From Erwinia sp. JUb26 (lineage in GTDB: Bacteria; Pseudomonadota; Gammaproteobacteria; Enterobacterales; Enterobacteriaceae), in NCBI RefSeq assembly GCF_003751505.1, contig NZ_RJVB01000002.1, forward strand, positions 62,001 to 126,000: a stretch of DNA of 64,000 nt. Direction: 5' to 3'. Shown piece by piece: positions 8,888 to 20,003 of the stretch; position 1 is the first letter of the stretch; each line of letters begins with the position of its first letter. Position numbers and translations under genes: made by a program. The notes under the pieces are model-generated. The model was given only the letters and a program-made list of their open reading frames with translations. It did no database searches and was not told the origin of the DNA.

Positions 8888-9559
8888 TCAGGCGATGTTC
8901 AGGTATTTATGCGTCTGCATCGACAGCCGCCAGTTGCGGGCAATACAGGTATCGATGCACAGCTGAGTCGCATCCGCTTTCTGGCTGATCGGCTGCAGGG
9001 CAATAATGCGGGCTTTGTCGTCATCCAGCGTAGCCAGCAGCGCATCCAGCGCATCGACGTCGCGCTGACGCGCCACCGGATGCTTCACCTCATCGGCGCG
9101 AACCAGCGCCTGATTCAGCACGTCATAGCCGCCGCGCATGTTGACCTTCGGTGATACCGTGACCCAGGTTTCCCGCGTACAGCGCACCGGGTGCGTGCCG
9201 CTGGTTTCAATCTGACAGCTGAAGCCCTGCTGCTGCAGGCTTGCTGTCAGCGGAGTCAAATCGTGAATGCACGGCTCGCCGCCGGTGATCACGATATGGT
9301 TGGCCGTCCAGCCGTTACCACGGATCACGCCAATCAGCGCATCGGCATCCGCCGCGCCCCAGGCATCGGTTTCCACCGTCTTGAGCAGAATATCCCCCAG
9401 CGAGGTTTCCCGATCGGCCAGCTTATCCCAGGTGTGTTTGGTATCACACCAGCTGCAGCCCACCGGGCAGCCCTGTAAGCGGATAAAAATTGCCGGTACG
9501 CCGGTATAAATACCTTCGCCCTGCAACGTCTGGAACATTTCATTTATCGGGTACTGCAT
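8888..9559 (-). CDS. queE: 7-carboxy-7-deazaguanine synthase (radical SAM)
   Basis: The enzyme turns 6-carboxytetrahydropterin (the QueD product) into 7-carboxy-7-deazaguanine using S-adenosylmethionine and a 4Fe-4S cluster. The three cluster cysteines are at residues 31, 35 and 38 (CPVGCSWC). TGGEPCIHDL is the SAM-binding GGE motif. The length of 223 residues equals the E. coli enzyme, and the start MQYPINEMFQTLQGEG is conserved. It is convergent with the pyrophosphatase gene. QueC, the next enzyme, is not in this window. Confidence 0.95.
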   Translation of the reverse strand: MQYPINEMFQTLQGEGIYTGVPAIFIRLQGCPVGCSWCDTKHTWDKLADRETSLGDILLKTVETDAWGAADADALIGVIRGNGWTANHIVITGGEPCIHDLTPLTASLQQQGFSCQIETSGTHPVRCTRETWVTVSPKVNMRGGYDVLNQALVRADEVKHPVARQRDVDALDALLATLDDDKARIIALQPISQKADATQLCIDTCIARNWRLSMQTHKYLNIA

Positions 9560-9664
9560 CGACTTCTCGGCTGATGGTTAAATTACGGTCGCAGATTATG
9601 GCAGATTGTCGGCCCGGGACCAACCAAAGCCTGCGCTGCATGTGGTAAGAAAATTTAAGGCTGC

Positions 9665-10579
9665 CTAAATTAACCCCTGTAAACGCCTGGAGGCCTCTTC
9701 ACCGGCAAACCATTCCACCAGAAAATCGAGCAGCGCGCGCAGCTGACGCGACTGGTGCTGGCGGGAGGTATAGATGGCAAAAATCCCCAGTCTGTCGAGC
9801 TGATACTCCGGCAGCAGCGCAACCAGCCTGCCGCTCTCCAGCAGCGCCCCCACGCTGTGCAGCGGCTGCATAGAAATGCCCGCCCCGGCCAGCGTGGCGC
9901 TGAGCAGCATCAGAGAGTCGTTAGCGCTGATACTGCCGCTGACCGCGACCGTGTCGTGCTCCTCCCCCCGGCTGAAGTTCCACAGGCTTTTGCCAAAGTT
10001 CGAATAGGTCAGGCAGTTATGGTGGATGAGCTGTTCAGGATGCTGCAGCGTGCCTTCACGGGCCAGATAAGCCGGCGTGGCGCAAAGGACCGACTCGCAG
10101 GTGTTCAGCGGTCGGGCGATCAGATTCGGCTCCAACTGGCCGGTGATGCGCAGCGCCAGATCGATACGCTCCTCCACCAGATTCACCAGCTGGTTGCTGG
10201 AATGCAGATCGATGCGAATGCGCGGATAGCGCTGCTGGAAGGCGGTTATCGCCGCGGCCAGCACGCTGTTGCCCAGCGACAGAGAACAGGAAATCCGCAG
10301 CAGCCCGGCGAGCGCTTCTCCCTCCGGCTGGTTGCTCTGCTCAATTTCACCCGCCAGAAGGAGCATCTGCCGACATCGCACCAGCGCGTGCTCTCCGGCC
10401 GGAGTCAGGCTCAGTCGACGGGTGCTGCGATGCAACAGCCGCGCGCCGGACCACGTTTCCATTTCGCTCAGATAACGCGTGATCATCGCCCGCGACATGC
10501 CGAGTACGTCCGCCGCTGCCGTCAGGCTGCCCCGTTGCACAATGGTGATAAAAACATTTGCCGCCGTCAGTCTGTCCAT
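9665..10579 (-). CDS. LysR-family transcriptional regulator
   Basis: This 304-residue regulator has an N-terminal winged helix-turn-helix (residues about 3-62; GSLTAAADVLGMSRAMITR is the recognition region) and a periplasmic-binding-like effector domain (LLRISCSLSLGNSVL near 92). It belongs to the large CrgA/DmlR-like LysR group. It is divergent from the metallo-beta-lactamase-fold gene with a 100-base shared promoter region, the usual arrangement in which a LysR protein controls its neighbour. The effector is unknown. Confidence 0.88.
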   Translation of the reverse strand: MDRLTAANVFITIVQRGSLTAAADVLGMSRAMITRYLSEMETWSGARLLHRSTRRLSLTPAGEHALVRCRQMLLLAGEIEQSNQPEGEALAGLLRISCSLSLGNSVLAAAITAFQQRYPRIRIDLHSSNQLVNLVEERIDLALRITGQLEPNLIARPLNTCESVLCATPAYLAREGTLQHPEQLIHHNCLTYSNFGKSLWNFSRGEEHDTVAVSGSISANDSLMLLSATLAGAGISMQPLHSVGALLESGRLVALLPEYQLDRLGIFAIYTSRQHQSRQLRALLDFLVEWFAGEEASRRLQGLI

Positions 10580-10679
10580 TATATGTCCGATTTATGCAAC
10601 AATCTGTTGCCTGATAGTCGGTTTATTCCACGGGATATGCAACCTAAACTGGTTATTTTACGGCTAAGGTAATTTTAAA

Positions 10680-11552
10680 ATGAAAACTCGTTTCGCCCTG
10701 CTGCTGGCTTTTGCTGCCAGCCCGTCGCTGTATGCCGCCCAACCGCTCAATCTTGACGTCTATAACCCCGGAGAAAACAGCATTTTCGCCGTTTCATCGG
10801 AAATCATCACCGGTCCGACCGAAGCGGTGCTGATCGACGCTCAGTTCCAGCGCAACGATGCCGAAGCGTTGGTTAAGCGTATCAAGGCCAGCGGTAAGCG
10901 CCTGACGACCATCTTTATCAGCCAGTCGGACCCGGATTACTATTTCGGTCTGGACACCCTGCACCGCGCCTTCCCCGACGCGAAAATCGTCGCTACCGCG
11001 CCGACCGTTGAGCTGATCAAGCAGACCAAAGACGGCAAGCTGGCTTTCTGGGGGCCGAAGATGGGCGACAACGCGCCGCAGTCGCTGATCGTGCCCGAGG
11101 TGATTCAGGGCGACAGCTTTAAGGTTGATGGCGAGACGGTAGAGATTAAAGGGCTGAAAGGGCCGCAGCCGCACGACAGCTATCTGTGGGTTCCGGCACT
11201 GAAAACCGTGCTCGGCGGCGTGGTGGTGTCCGGCAATAATATCCACGTCTGGCTGGCGGATGCGCAGAGTAAACAGGAGCGCTCGGCGTGGCAGCAGAAG
11301 CTGGAAGATATCAAGGCGCTGAGACCAGTCCGTGTGGTACCTGGGCACTTCCTGCCGGGTGCCGATGAGAGTGTCGCCTCGGTCAATTTCACCCTGCGCT
11401 ACCTGCAAACGGCTGAGGCAGAACTGGTAAAAACCAAAGACTCTCAGGCGTTTATTAATGCGATGAAGCAGCACTATCCGCAGCTGAAGGATGAGTCTTC
11501 ACTGGAACTGAGTGCCAAAGTGCTGAAGGGCGAAATGAAGTGGCCGCAGTAG
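10680..11552 (+). CDS. secreted metallo-beta-lactamase-fold protein with degenerate zinc motif
   Basis: The 290-residue protein has a Sec signal (KTRFALLLAFAASPSLYA, cleavage near residue 19) and then an MBL fold: strand NSIFAVSSEIITGPTEAVLIDAQ followed by TTIFISQSDPDYYFGLD. In active enzymes the latter motif is HxHxDH; here the first two histidines are serines (SQSDPDYY), only the aspartate remains, and the last His is Tyr. A later PGHF is kept. I recall families of this type annotated as Vmh-family MBL proteins, but cannot check that. It probably binds metal differently or is not a hydrolase of the usual type. The divergent LysR gene is the likely regulator. Confidence 0.75.
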   Translation: MKTRFALLLAFAASPSLYAAQPLNLDVYNPGENSIFAVSSEIITGPTEAVLIDAQFQRNDAEALVKRIKASGKRLTTIFISQSDPDYYFGLDTLHRAFPDAKIVATAPTVELIKQTKDGKLAFWGPKMGDNAPQSLIVPEVIQGDSFKVDGETVEIKGLKGPQPHDSYLWVPALKTVLGGVVVSGNNIHVWLADAQSKQERSAWQQKLEDIKALRPVRVVPGHFLPGADESVASVNFTLRYLQTAEAELVKTKDSQAFINAMKQHYPQLKDESSLELSAKVLKGEMKWPQ

Positions 11553-11598
11553 GTTAAAAGCACTGACTATCGGCTGGCAATCTCGCCAGCCAGAAATA

Positions 11599-11626
11599 AA
11601 AAAGCCCCGTCAAGACGGGGCTTTTT
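11599..11626. terminator. bidirectional terminator between the MBL-fold gene and eno
   Basis: GCCCCGTC and GACGGGGC form a strong GC stem with A-rich sequence on one side and T-rich on the other, so it works as an intrinsic terminator on both strands. It separates the convergent MBL-fold gene and eno. Confidence 0.85.
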
Positions 11627-11669
11627 CAATCTGTCCGCAGCCGCGCAGGCCGCTGCGAACCGTCAGTGA

Positions 11670-13031
<1,362 letters not shown>

Positions 13032-13045
13032 AGTTATGAAAATAC

Positions 13046-14704
<1,659 letters not shown>

Positions 14705-14883
14705 TTAAAGACGATGGAATGAATAACCAGGACGGGAAAATAGTATACCCGAAACCCCTGTTGCCGACAATTAATCGTTTCCATGTTGTGACTATTCCAC
14801 CGCTTTTATCACTCCGAGACTACCTGATTTCTTAAATCAGGATGTTGATGTGCGTCACATTTTTGTTGAATCGTGTCAGCCAA

Positions 14884-15666
14884 TTATTCCTTAGATTTGA
14901 CATGCTGCCACGCTGCTTCCATCTGTTCAAGTGTGGCCTGCTGCATTTCCATTCCCTGTTCGGTGATAATTTGCTCAACCTGGCGGAATCGACGCTCAAA
15001 CTTAACATTGGCTTTTTGCAGCGCGGTTTCTGCCTTTGTACCCAAATGGCGTGACAAATTCACCGTCGCAAACAGCAGATCGCCGATTTCCTCTTCCAGC
15101 TTCTGCTGGTCGACCACGGCCTGCTGCGCTTCATGCATCACTTCGTCGATCTCTTCGTACACTTTACCCAGCACCGGTCCCAGCGTGTCCCAGTCAAACC
15201 CGACGCTGTTGCAGCGCTTCTGGATTTTATGCGCACGCATCAGCGCAGGCAGCGCCAGGGGAATATCATCCAGCACCGAGTGCTGTGCCTTTTCCGCACG
15301 CTCGTCGCTTTTGATTTTTTCCCAGTTCACCAGCACCTCAGCGCTGTCTGCCACCGTCGCGCCGGCAAAGATATGCGGGTGGCGGCGCTCCAGCTTGTCG
15401 CTGATGGCGTTACAGATATCGTCAAAGTTAAAGCGCCCTTCCTCCTGCGCCATCTGGGCGTAAAACACCACCTGGAACAGCAGGTCGCCGAGTTCACCGC
15501 GCAGGTCGTCGAAGTCGGCGCGGTCGATGGCATCGAGCACTTCATAGGTTTCTTCCAGGGTGTAGGGAGCGATAGTGGCATAGGTTTGCTGGCGATCCCA
15601 CGGGCAGCCGTGTTCCGGATCGCGCAGGGTTTTCATGATGCCCAGCAGGCGATCGAGAGCGTTCAT
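14884..15666 (-). CDS. mazG: nucleoside triphosphate pyrophosphohydrolase
   Basis: MazG hydrolyses (d)NTPs to monophosphates and PPi, and in E. coli moderates (p)ppGpp effects. The 260 residues (263 in E. coli) hold two MazG folds; the metal-binding acidic helices are visible as EETYEVLDAI and GELGDLLFQ in the first and EEIDEVMHE and EEEIGDLLFA in the second. In E. coli mazG follows relA and mazEF. Here relA is upstream but mazEF is absent and 1.2 kb of repeats intervenes. A separate pyrG promoter may lie in the 200-base gap to pyrG. Confidence 0.95.
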   Translation of the reverse strand: MNALDRLLGIMKTLRDPEHGCPWDRQQTYATIAPYTLEETYEVLDAIDRADFDDLRGELGDLLFQVVFYAQMAQEEGRFNFDDICNAISDKLERRHPHIFAGATVADSAEVLVNWEKIKSDERAEKAQHSVLDDIPLALPALMRAHKIQKRCNSVGFDWDTLGPVLGKVYEEIDEVMHEAQQAVVDQQKLEEEIGDLLFATVNLSRHLGTKAETALQKANVKFERRFRQVEQIITEQGMEMQQATLEQMEAAWQHVKSKE

Positions 15667-15732
15667 AGTGGTGAGTCCTTGTTTTCGTTAATGGGGCTTT
15701 AAAGGCGCTTCAGGCTCTGTGCCCGGGCGACC

Positions 15733-15827
15733 GTTATGGGGCAGAACGCCGAGCCGCCGTTAACACGTCCGTGTGGGCTTGGCTGCGGCCTCCCTGCCGC
15801 AGACACTCGGCTTTTCTGCCCCATAAC
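15733..15827. repeat. palindromic intergenic element, copy B
   Basis: Arms GTTATGGGGCAGAA.. (15733-15753) and ..TTCTGCCCCATAAC (15806-15827) pair almost fully. Inside are the block CGTCCGTGTGGGCTTGG (15766-15782) and a hairpin CTGCGGC/GCCGCAG (15783-15789 with 15796-15802). The block and hairpin resemble copies A and C, while the outer arms are unrelated to theirs. It stands 66 bases upstream of mazG. Confidence 0.6.
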
Positions 15828-15883
15828 GTTCACCTTCAGATCATCGTGTTGCTGCAAGCAAGAAACTACAAGTCTGCGTGTTT

Positions 15884-16139
15884 AGCGATTGCGGGATTGT
15901 AGCAAAAAAGTGAGTGATATTGATGTCGTAACCCAGGGTCCAAGCTTATCAACCCTGCAGAATTCAACTTGCAGGTAACAGCGCCGGGAAGATCAACAAA
16001 GTCGTATTGGTTGGCGATTCTGGGATTCTGGGATTCTGGGATTCTGGGATTCTGGGATTCTGGGATTCTGGGATTCTGGGATTCTGGGATTCTGGGATTC
16101 TGGGATTCTGGCAAAAGGGTAGGATGATATTGATTTCAT
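15884..16139. repeat. duplicated ~50-bp block, the second copy expanded by an 8-bp array
   Basis: The block beginning TTAGCGATTGCGGGATTG at 15884, followed by GCAAAAAAGTGAG and TGATATTGATGTCGTAAC, reappears at 16011 as TTGGCGATTCTGGGATTC ... GCAAAAGGGTAGGA and TGATATTGATTTCATTAC. In the second copy the GGGATT part has expanded into the 8-base tandem array annotated separately. This indicates duplication followed by replication slippage. No gene is supported here; no mazEF-like coding remnant was seen. Confidence 0.5.
16016..16111. repeat. 8-bp tandem repeat (TGGGATTC), about 12 copies
   Basis: Eleven uninterrupted units of TGGGATTC run from 16021 to 16108, with partial units on both sides. 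All copies are identical, so the array is recent or actively homogenised. Because 8 is not a multiple of 3 and all frames stay open, the long frames across it (residues IPESQNPR repeated) are a side effect, not evidence of a protein. Confidence 0.92.
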
Positions 16140-16291
16140 TACTGTTACGAAGATCTGACTTATTCGGCATACACGTTCACCATGCAGATAAACGTGTCGC
16201 GATAATATCTCTTTCGCGCTGGCTGTAAAGAACTCATATGGCTTACACGAACACGGTTTTCTTCTTCCAGCTTTGGTTCTGGTCGCAATCG

Positions 16292-16354
16292 CAGTTCCAG
16301 TTCCAGTTCCAGTTCCAGTTCCAGTTCCAGTTCCAGTTCCAGTTCCAGTTCCAG
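16292..16354. repeat. 6-bp tandem repeat (CAGTTC), 10 copies
   Basis: Ten identical CAGTTC units run from 16292 to 16351, followed by a partial CAG. They sit within an otherwise unremarkable 400-base stretch between the 8-bp array and the palindrome at 16501. The repeat opens frames on both strands (Phe-Gln on one, Leu-Glu on the other), which I do not accept as genes. Confidence 0.92.
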
Positions 16355-16500
16355 CATCATAATGAGCGTTGGGAAAGCAACAGCGCTCAAAAAGCTAACC
16401 GGCAAGGGGTTTATTGCAACGATATGCTTTCGAACAGACGCAAGGCCAACAGAGATAATTCGGTTTAACTCACAGCAACACAAAAGCCGTTAAGCAATCG

Positions 16501-16594
16501 GTGCAGGCGGGCTTCGCGGACCGTCGGGCGCATGGACGCGCCCGTCGAGCCTACAGGGAGGTATCCACGGCGAGTCCGCGAAGCCCGCCTGCAC
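16501..16594. repeat. palindromic intergenic element, copy C
   Basis: Perfect 21-base arms at 16501-16521 and 16574-16594 (core GCGGGCTTCGCGGAC) enclose 52 bases. Within them an inner hairpin CGGGCGC/GCGCCCG (16525-16531 with 16538-16544) and, on the minus strand, the block CCTCCCTGTAGGCTCG match the layout of copies A and B in reverse orientation. The right arm overlaps the first unit of the 93-bp tandem repeat. Confidence 0.7.
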
Positions 16595-16849
16595 CGATAG
16601 GCCAACAGCCGATCCTGCAGCGACGAAACACCCAGCCACGCCCCATCCAGGAATACATCACCGATTATCAGCCTAGCCCGCCTGCACCGATAGGCCAATC
16701 GCCGATCCTGTAGCGACGAAACACCCAGCCACGCCCCATCCAGGAATACATCACCGATTATCAGCCAAGCTGGCCTGCACCGATAAGCCAACCGCCGATC
16801 GCGCCGCGACGATCCCCCGCCACGCAGCCAGCAATCACCACCAACTATC
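16584..16849. repeat. 93-bp tandem repeat, about 2.9 copies, running to the relA stop
   Basis: Units start at 16584, 16677 and about 16770. The first two differ at only a few positions (both contain GCACCGATAGGCCAA and ACACCCAGCCACGCCCCATC). The third is diverged and reaches the relA stop codon, its end ACCAACTATCAG matching ACCGATTATCAG of the other units. So the array seems to have grown out of the sequence immediately after relA. No coding potential is supported. Confidence 0.85.
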
Positions 16850-19082
16850 AGTGCAAACGCTTCGCATCAATAATATCCGGCACCTGATTCAACCGCGCCA
16901 GCACCCGACTCAGTACCTGCTGATTGTAAATCTCAATATCCATATCAATCGTCGCCAACTGCTTCTTGGTATCGCTATGGCTGGAAACGCCGAGCACATT
17001 AACCTTCTCGTTCGCCAGAATGGTCGTAATGTCGCGCAGCAAACCGCTGCGATCGTTGGCCGTCACCCGCACCACCAGCGAATAACCGCTGGAATACGTT
17101 TCCCCCCACACCGCATCCACAATGCGCTCCGGCGCATGCGACATCAGATCGGCCAGCTGATCGCAGTCCGCGCGGTGAATCGAAATACCGCGGCCCTGGG
17201 TGATAAAACCGGTAATGTCATCACCCGGGATCGGCTGGCAGCAGCGGGCAATGTGGTGCATCAGATTGCCCACGCCCTCCACCACTACCCTGCCGCTTTC
17301 TTTACTGCGCGGCACGCTGTTGGACGATTTCTGCGTCAGCTGGCGTAGCGCTTCGCGATCTTCCTCTTCCGCACTCGGCTTGTTCAGCTTCGACTGCAGG
17401 TAATTGCTCATCTGATTGAGGCGCACATCGCCGCCGCCAATCGCCGCCAGCAGTTCGTCGAGCGTGTTGAAGTTGTAGCGCGGCAGTAGCAGCTTCTCGG
17501 CATCCTTCAGGCTGATATCCAGATGATCCAGTTCATTATCCAGAATCTGCCGACCGGCAATAATATTCTTGTCGCGATCCTGCTTGCGGAACCAGGCGTG
17601 GATCTTCGAACGCCCGCGGCTGGTGGTGACATAGCCCAGGTTCGGGTTCAGCCAGTCGCGGCTCGGGTTCGGCTGCTTCTGGGTGATAATATCGATCTGA
17701 TCGCCCATCTGCAGCTGATAGGTAAACGGCACAATGCGGCCGCCGATTTTGGCGCCGATGCAGCGGTGGCCGATATCGCTGTGAATATGATAAGCAAAGT
17801 CCAGTGGCGTGGAACCGGCGGGCAGATCCACCACGTCGCCTTTAGGGGTAAACACGTAGACCCGATCGTCGAATACCTGGCTGCGAACTTCGTCAAGCAT
17901 TTCGCCGGAGTCCGACATCTCTTCCTGCCAGGTAATCAGCTTACGCAGCCAGGCAATGCGCTCTTCATGGCCGGAGGCACCGCGCGCGCTGCCGCCCGTA
18001 CCGCCCTCTTTATACTTCCAGTGCGCGGCCACACCCAGTTCAGCGTCTTCATGCATCTGGCGGGTACGGATCTGGACCTCAACGGTTTTGCCCTTCGGCC
18101 CCAGCACCACGGTATGAATTGACTGGTAGCCGTTCGGTTTCGGGTTAGCCACATAGTCATCGAACTCGCTGGGCAGATGGCGATAAAGGGTATGGACGAT
18201 CCCCAGCGCGCCGTAGCAGTCCTGCAGACGTTCGGCCACGATGCGCACCGCGCGCACGTCGAACAGTTCGTCGAAGGCCAGCGATTTTTTCTGCATCTTG
18301 CGCCAGATGCTGTAGATATGTTTCGGTCGACCGTACACCTCGGCCTTCACGCCCTCTTTAACGATTTCGTCACGCAGCGACTGCACGAAAGTATCAATAT
18401 AATCTTCACGATCGATACGGCGCTCGTGCAGCAGTTTCGCAATGCGTTTGTATTCATCGGGGTGCAGATAGCGGAAGCAGAAGTCTTCCAGCTCCCACTT
18501 CAGCTGACCAATACCCAGCCGGTTAGCCAGCGGAGCATAGATGTTGGTACATTCTTTCGCCGCCAGCACGCGCTCGTCCTCGGGCGCGTCCTTGACCTCG
18601 CGAAGATGGGCAATACGCTCGGCCAGTTTGATCACCACGCAGCGGAAATCTTCCACCATCGCCAGCAGCATGCGGCGAACGTTATCGACCTGCTCGGAGG
18701 CCATCGAATCATTATGGGTGGCTTTCAACTGGCGGATGGCATCCATGTCGCGCACGCCGTGGACCAGTGAAACGATAGCCTTGCCGAAGTGCTCTTCCAG
18801 CACCTCTTCGGTAACCACATTGGCATCGGCCAACGGGAACAGCAGTGCCGCGCGCAGCGTTTCGTTATCCATGCTGAGCATGGAGAGGATTTCCACCATT
18901 TCAACGCCGCGCCACAGCAGCAGCGCGGCATCAGGGTGTTCTTTGGTCGCGGTTTCACAATAGCGCCAGGTCTCGGCCAGTCGTTCACATGACTGCGGGT
19001 TGGCAATCCCCAGACTGGTGATCCATTGGTCCAGGGCAAACTCGCCTGCCGTATTCAGATGTGCACTTCTTACCGCAACCAT
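16848..19082 (-). CDS. relA: GTP pyrophosphokinase, (p)ppGpp synthetase I
   Basis: RelA makes (p)ppGpp from GTP/GDP and ATP when ribosomes stall with uncharged tRNA. I start at 19082 (MVAVRSAHLNTAGEF), five codons inside the open frame, giving 744 residues as in E. coli. Order: an inactive hydrolase domain (ALLFPLADAN replaces the catalytic His-Asp, as in other RelA proteins), the synthetase domain (DYVANPKPNGYQSIHT near 320), a TGS domain (VYVFTPKGDVVDLP near 405), a zinc-finger-like region (HIARCCQPIPGD) and a C-terminal ACT domain. It lies 23 bases after the rlmD pseudogene, so its promoter may lie within or upstream of that remnant. Confidence 0.97.
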   Translation of the reverse strand: MVAVRSAHLNTAGEFALDQWITSLGIANPQSCERLAETWRYCETATKEHPDAALLLWRGVEMVEILSMLSMDNETLRAALLFPLADANVVTEEVLEEHFGKAIVSLVHGVRDMDAIRQLKATHNDSMASEQVDNVRRMLLAMVEDFRCVVIKLAERIAHLREVKDAPEDERVLAAKECTNIYAPLANRLGIGQLKWELEDFCFRYLHPDEYKRIAKLLHERRIDREDYIDTFVQSLRDEIVKEGVKAEVYGRPKHIYSIWRKMQKKSLAFDELFDVRAVRIVAERLQDCYGALGIVHTLYRHLPSEFDDYVANPKPNGYQSIHTVVLGPKGKTVEVQIRTRQMHEDAELGVAAHWKYKEGGTGGSARGASGHEERIAWLRKLITWQEEMSDSGEMLDEVRSQVFDDRVYVFTPKGDVVDLPAGSTPLDFAYHIHSDIGHRCIGAKIGGRIVPFTYQLQMGDQIDIITQKQPNPSRDWLNPNLGYVTTSRGRSKIHAWFRKQDRDKNIIAGRQILDNELDHLDISLKDAEKLLLPRYNFNTLDELLAAIGGGDVRLNQMSNYLQSKLNKPSAEEEDREALRQLTQKSSNSVPRSKESGRVVVEGVGNLMHHIARCCQPIPGDDITGFITQGRGISIHRADCDQLADLMSHAPERIVDAVWGETYSSGYSLVVRVTANDRSGLLRDITTILANEKVNVLGVSSHSDTKKQLATIDMDIEIYNQQVLSRVLARLNQVPDIIDAKRLH

Positions 19083-19105
19083 ATCCTCTCCTGGCATGGC
19101 CCCGT

Positions 19106-19873
19106 TCAGGGCTTATTTTGGCTAAACAGCACCATGGATTCCAGATGCCCGGTATGTGGGAACATATCGCGCATTGGCACCCGCTCCAATTGGTAGCCGG
19201 ACTTCAGGAGTCCCTGACTGTCCCTGCAAGTGTGGTCGGGTTACAGGAAACATAGACCACGAGTTCCGGCGCAAGTTTAACCATATGCTCCATCACCCCG
19301 GCTGTCCGGCACGCGCCGGGTCCAGTAACACCTTATTGAATCCTTCGCCGGCCCAGGGCTGGCTTGTCACGTCTTCCTCAAGGTTATGTTGATAAAACGC
19401 GACATTGTTCAGATTATTTAATGCTGCATTATACCCAGCCTTTGCCACTAATGCTGCAACGCCTTCCACACCCACGACATTTTCAGCCAAATTTCCCATT
19501 GAGAGGGTAAAGTTGCCTATTCAACAGAGCAGATCCCGCTGACCAAAGTGGATAACCGGCATCTCCCCTTAAGCTGCTCCAGTTTGTCAGTGCCTGGCGC
19601 AAGTAACAGCGACAGCTGATGTTTATGCGAAAACTGTTCCAGTTTTTGACGATCCGCAGCGCGAAGCACAGCAAAATGACGCAAAACCAGCAGCGGACCG
19701 TTATCGGCCAGCACCAGCGCGACCTGGCCGAGGCGCCTGAAGGCCTGTAAATCGCTTAACGAAGCATAAAGTGGCTGAATTAACGCATTAAGTTCGGGCT
19801 TCATAATGGGGCATTGCGTAATACTATGTTGCCGGGTCGTCACGCGTCGTTTTGCAGAGTAGAATTGCGCCAT
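19106..19873 (-). pseudogene. rlmD: decayed 23S rRNA (uracil-1939-C5)-methyltransferase
   Basis: The gene starts normally (AQFYSAKRRVTTRQ, ATG at 19873) and then jumps to a segment matching the middle of E. coli RlmD (QCPIMKPELNALIQP), losing about 145 codons in frame. The central part reads well to LEQLKG, then shifts frame near 19560, loses about 60 more codons and meets a TGA at 19521-19523. It resumes as [11 protein letters not shown]...LLDPARAG, shifts frame at 19293, contains the catalytic-loop sequence [12 protein letters not shown] in another frame, is cut by a TGA at 19204-19206, and ends with [14 protein letters not shown] in a third frame (stop at 19106). Of about 433 codons fewer than 250 remain. 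The locus order rlmD-relA is as in E. coli. Confidence 0.93.
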
Positions 19874-20003
19874 TATTTCATTGCTTCTCAAACTCAGTGC
19901 CGAAAAAACCGGCGTAGCCTACCCTTGCGAGTGATGGAATTCGACCTGTACAGGATAAAATGTCGCAGGAAAGCGGAGCAAGCCGTTTCTCACAGGGAAT
20001 ACT

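Noticed and set aside
15866..16228. Frames encoding repeated IPESQNPR residues and their complements
   Set aside because: An 8-bp array is open in all frames, so long frames arise automatically. Any slippage would change the frame.
16160..16483. Reading frame with a long Leu-Glu repeat (minus), and its opposite Phe-Gln frame at 16238-16468
   Set aside because: Both exist only because the 6-bp CAGTTC array has no stop in any frame. The flanks show no protein-like composition and there is no convincing ribosome binding site.
16016..16849. CRISPR-like array
   Set aside because: The 8-bp and 6-bp arrays have no spacers, and the 93-bp units are contiguous near-copies without unique spacers. No cas genes are near.
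19293..19891. Two separate small genes (68 and 124 residues) between relA and barA
   Set aside because: Both are fragments of one rlmD sequence in different frames, so they are annotated as a single pseudogene.
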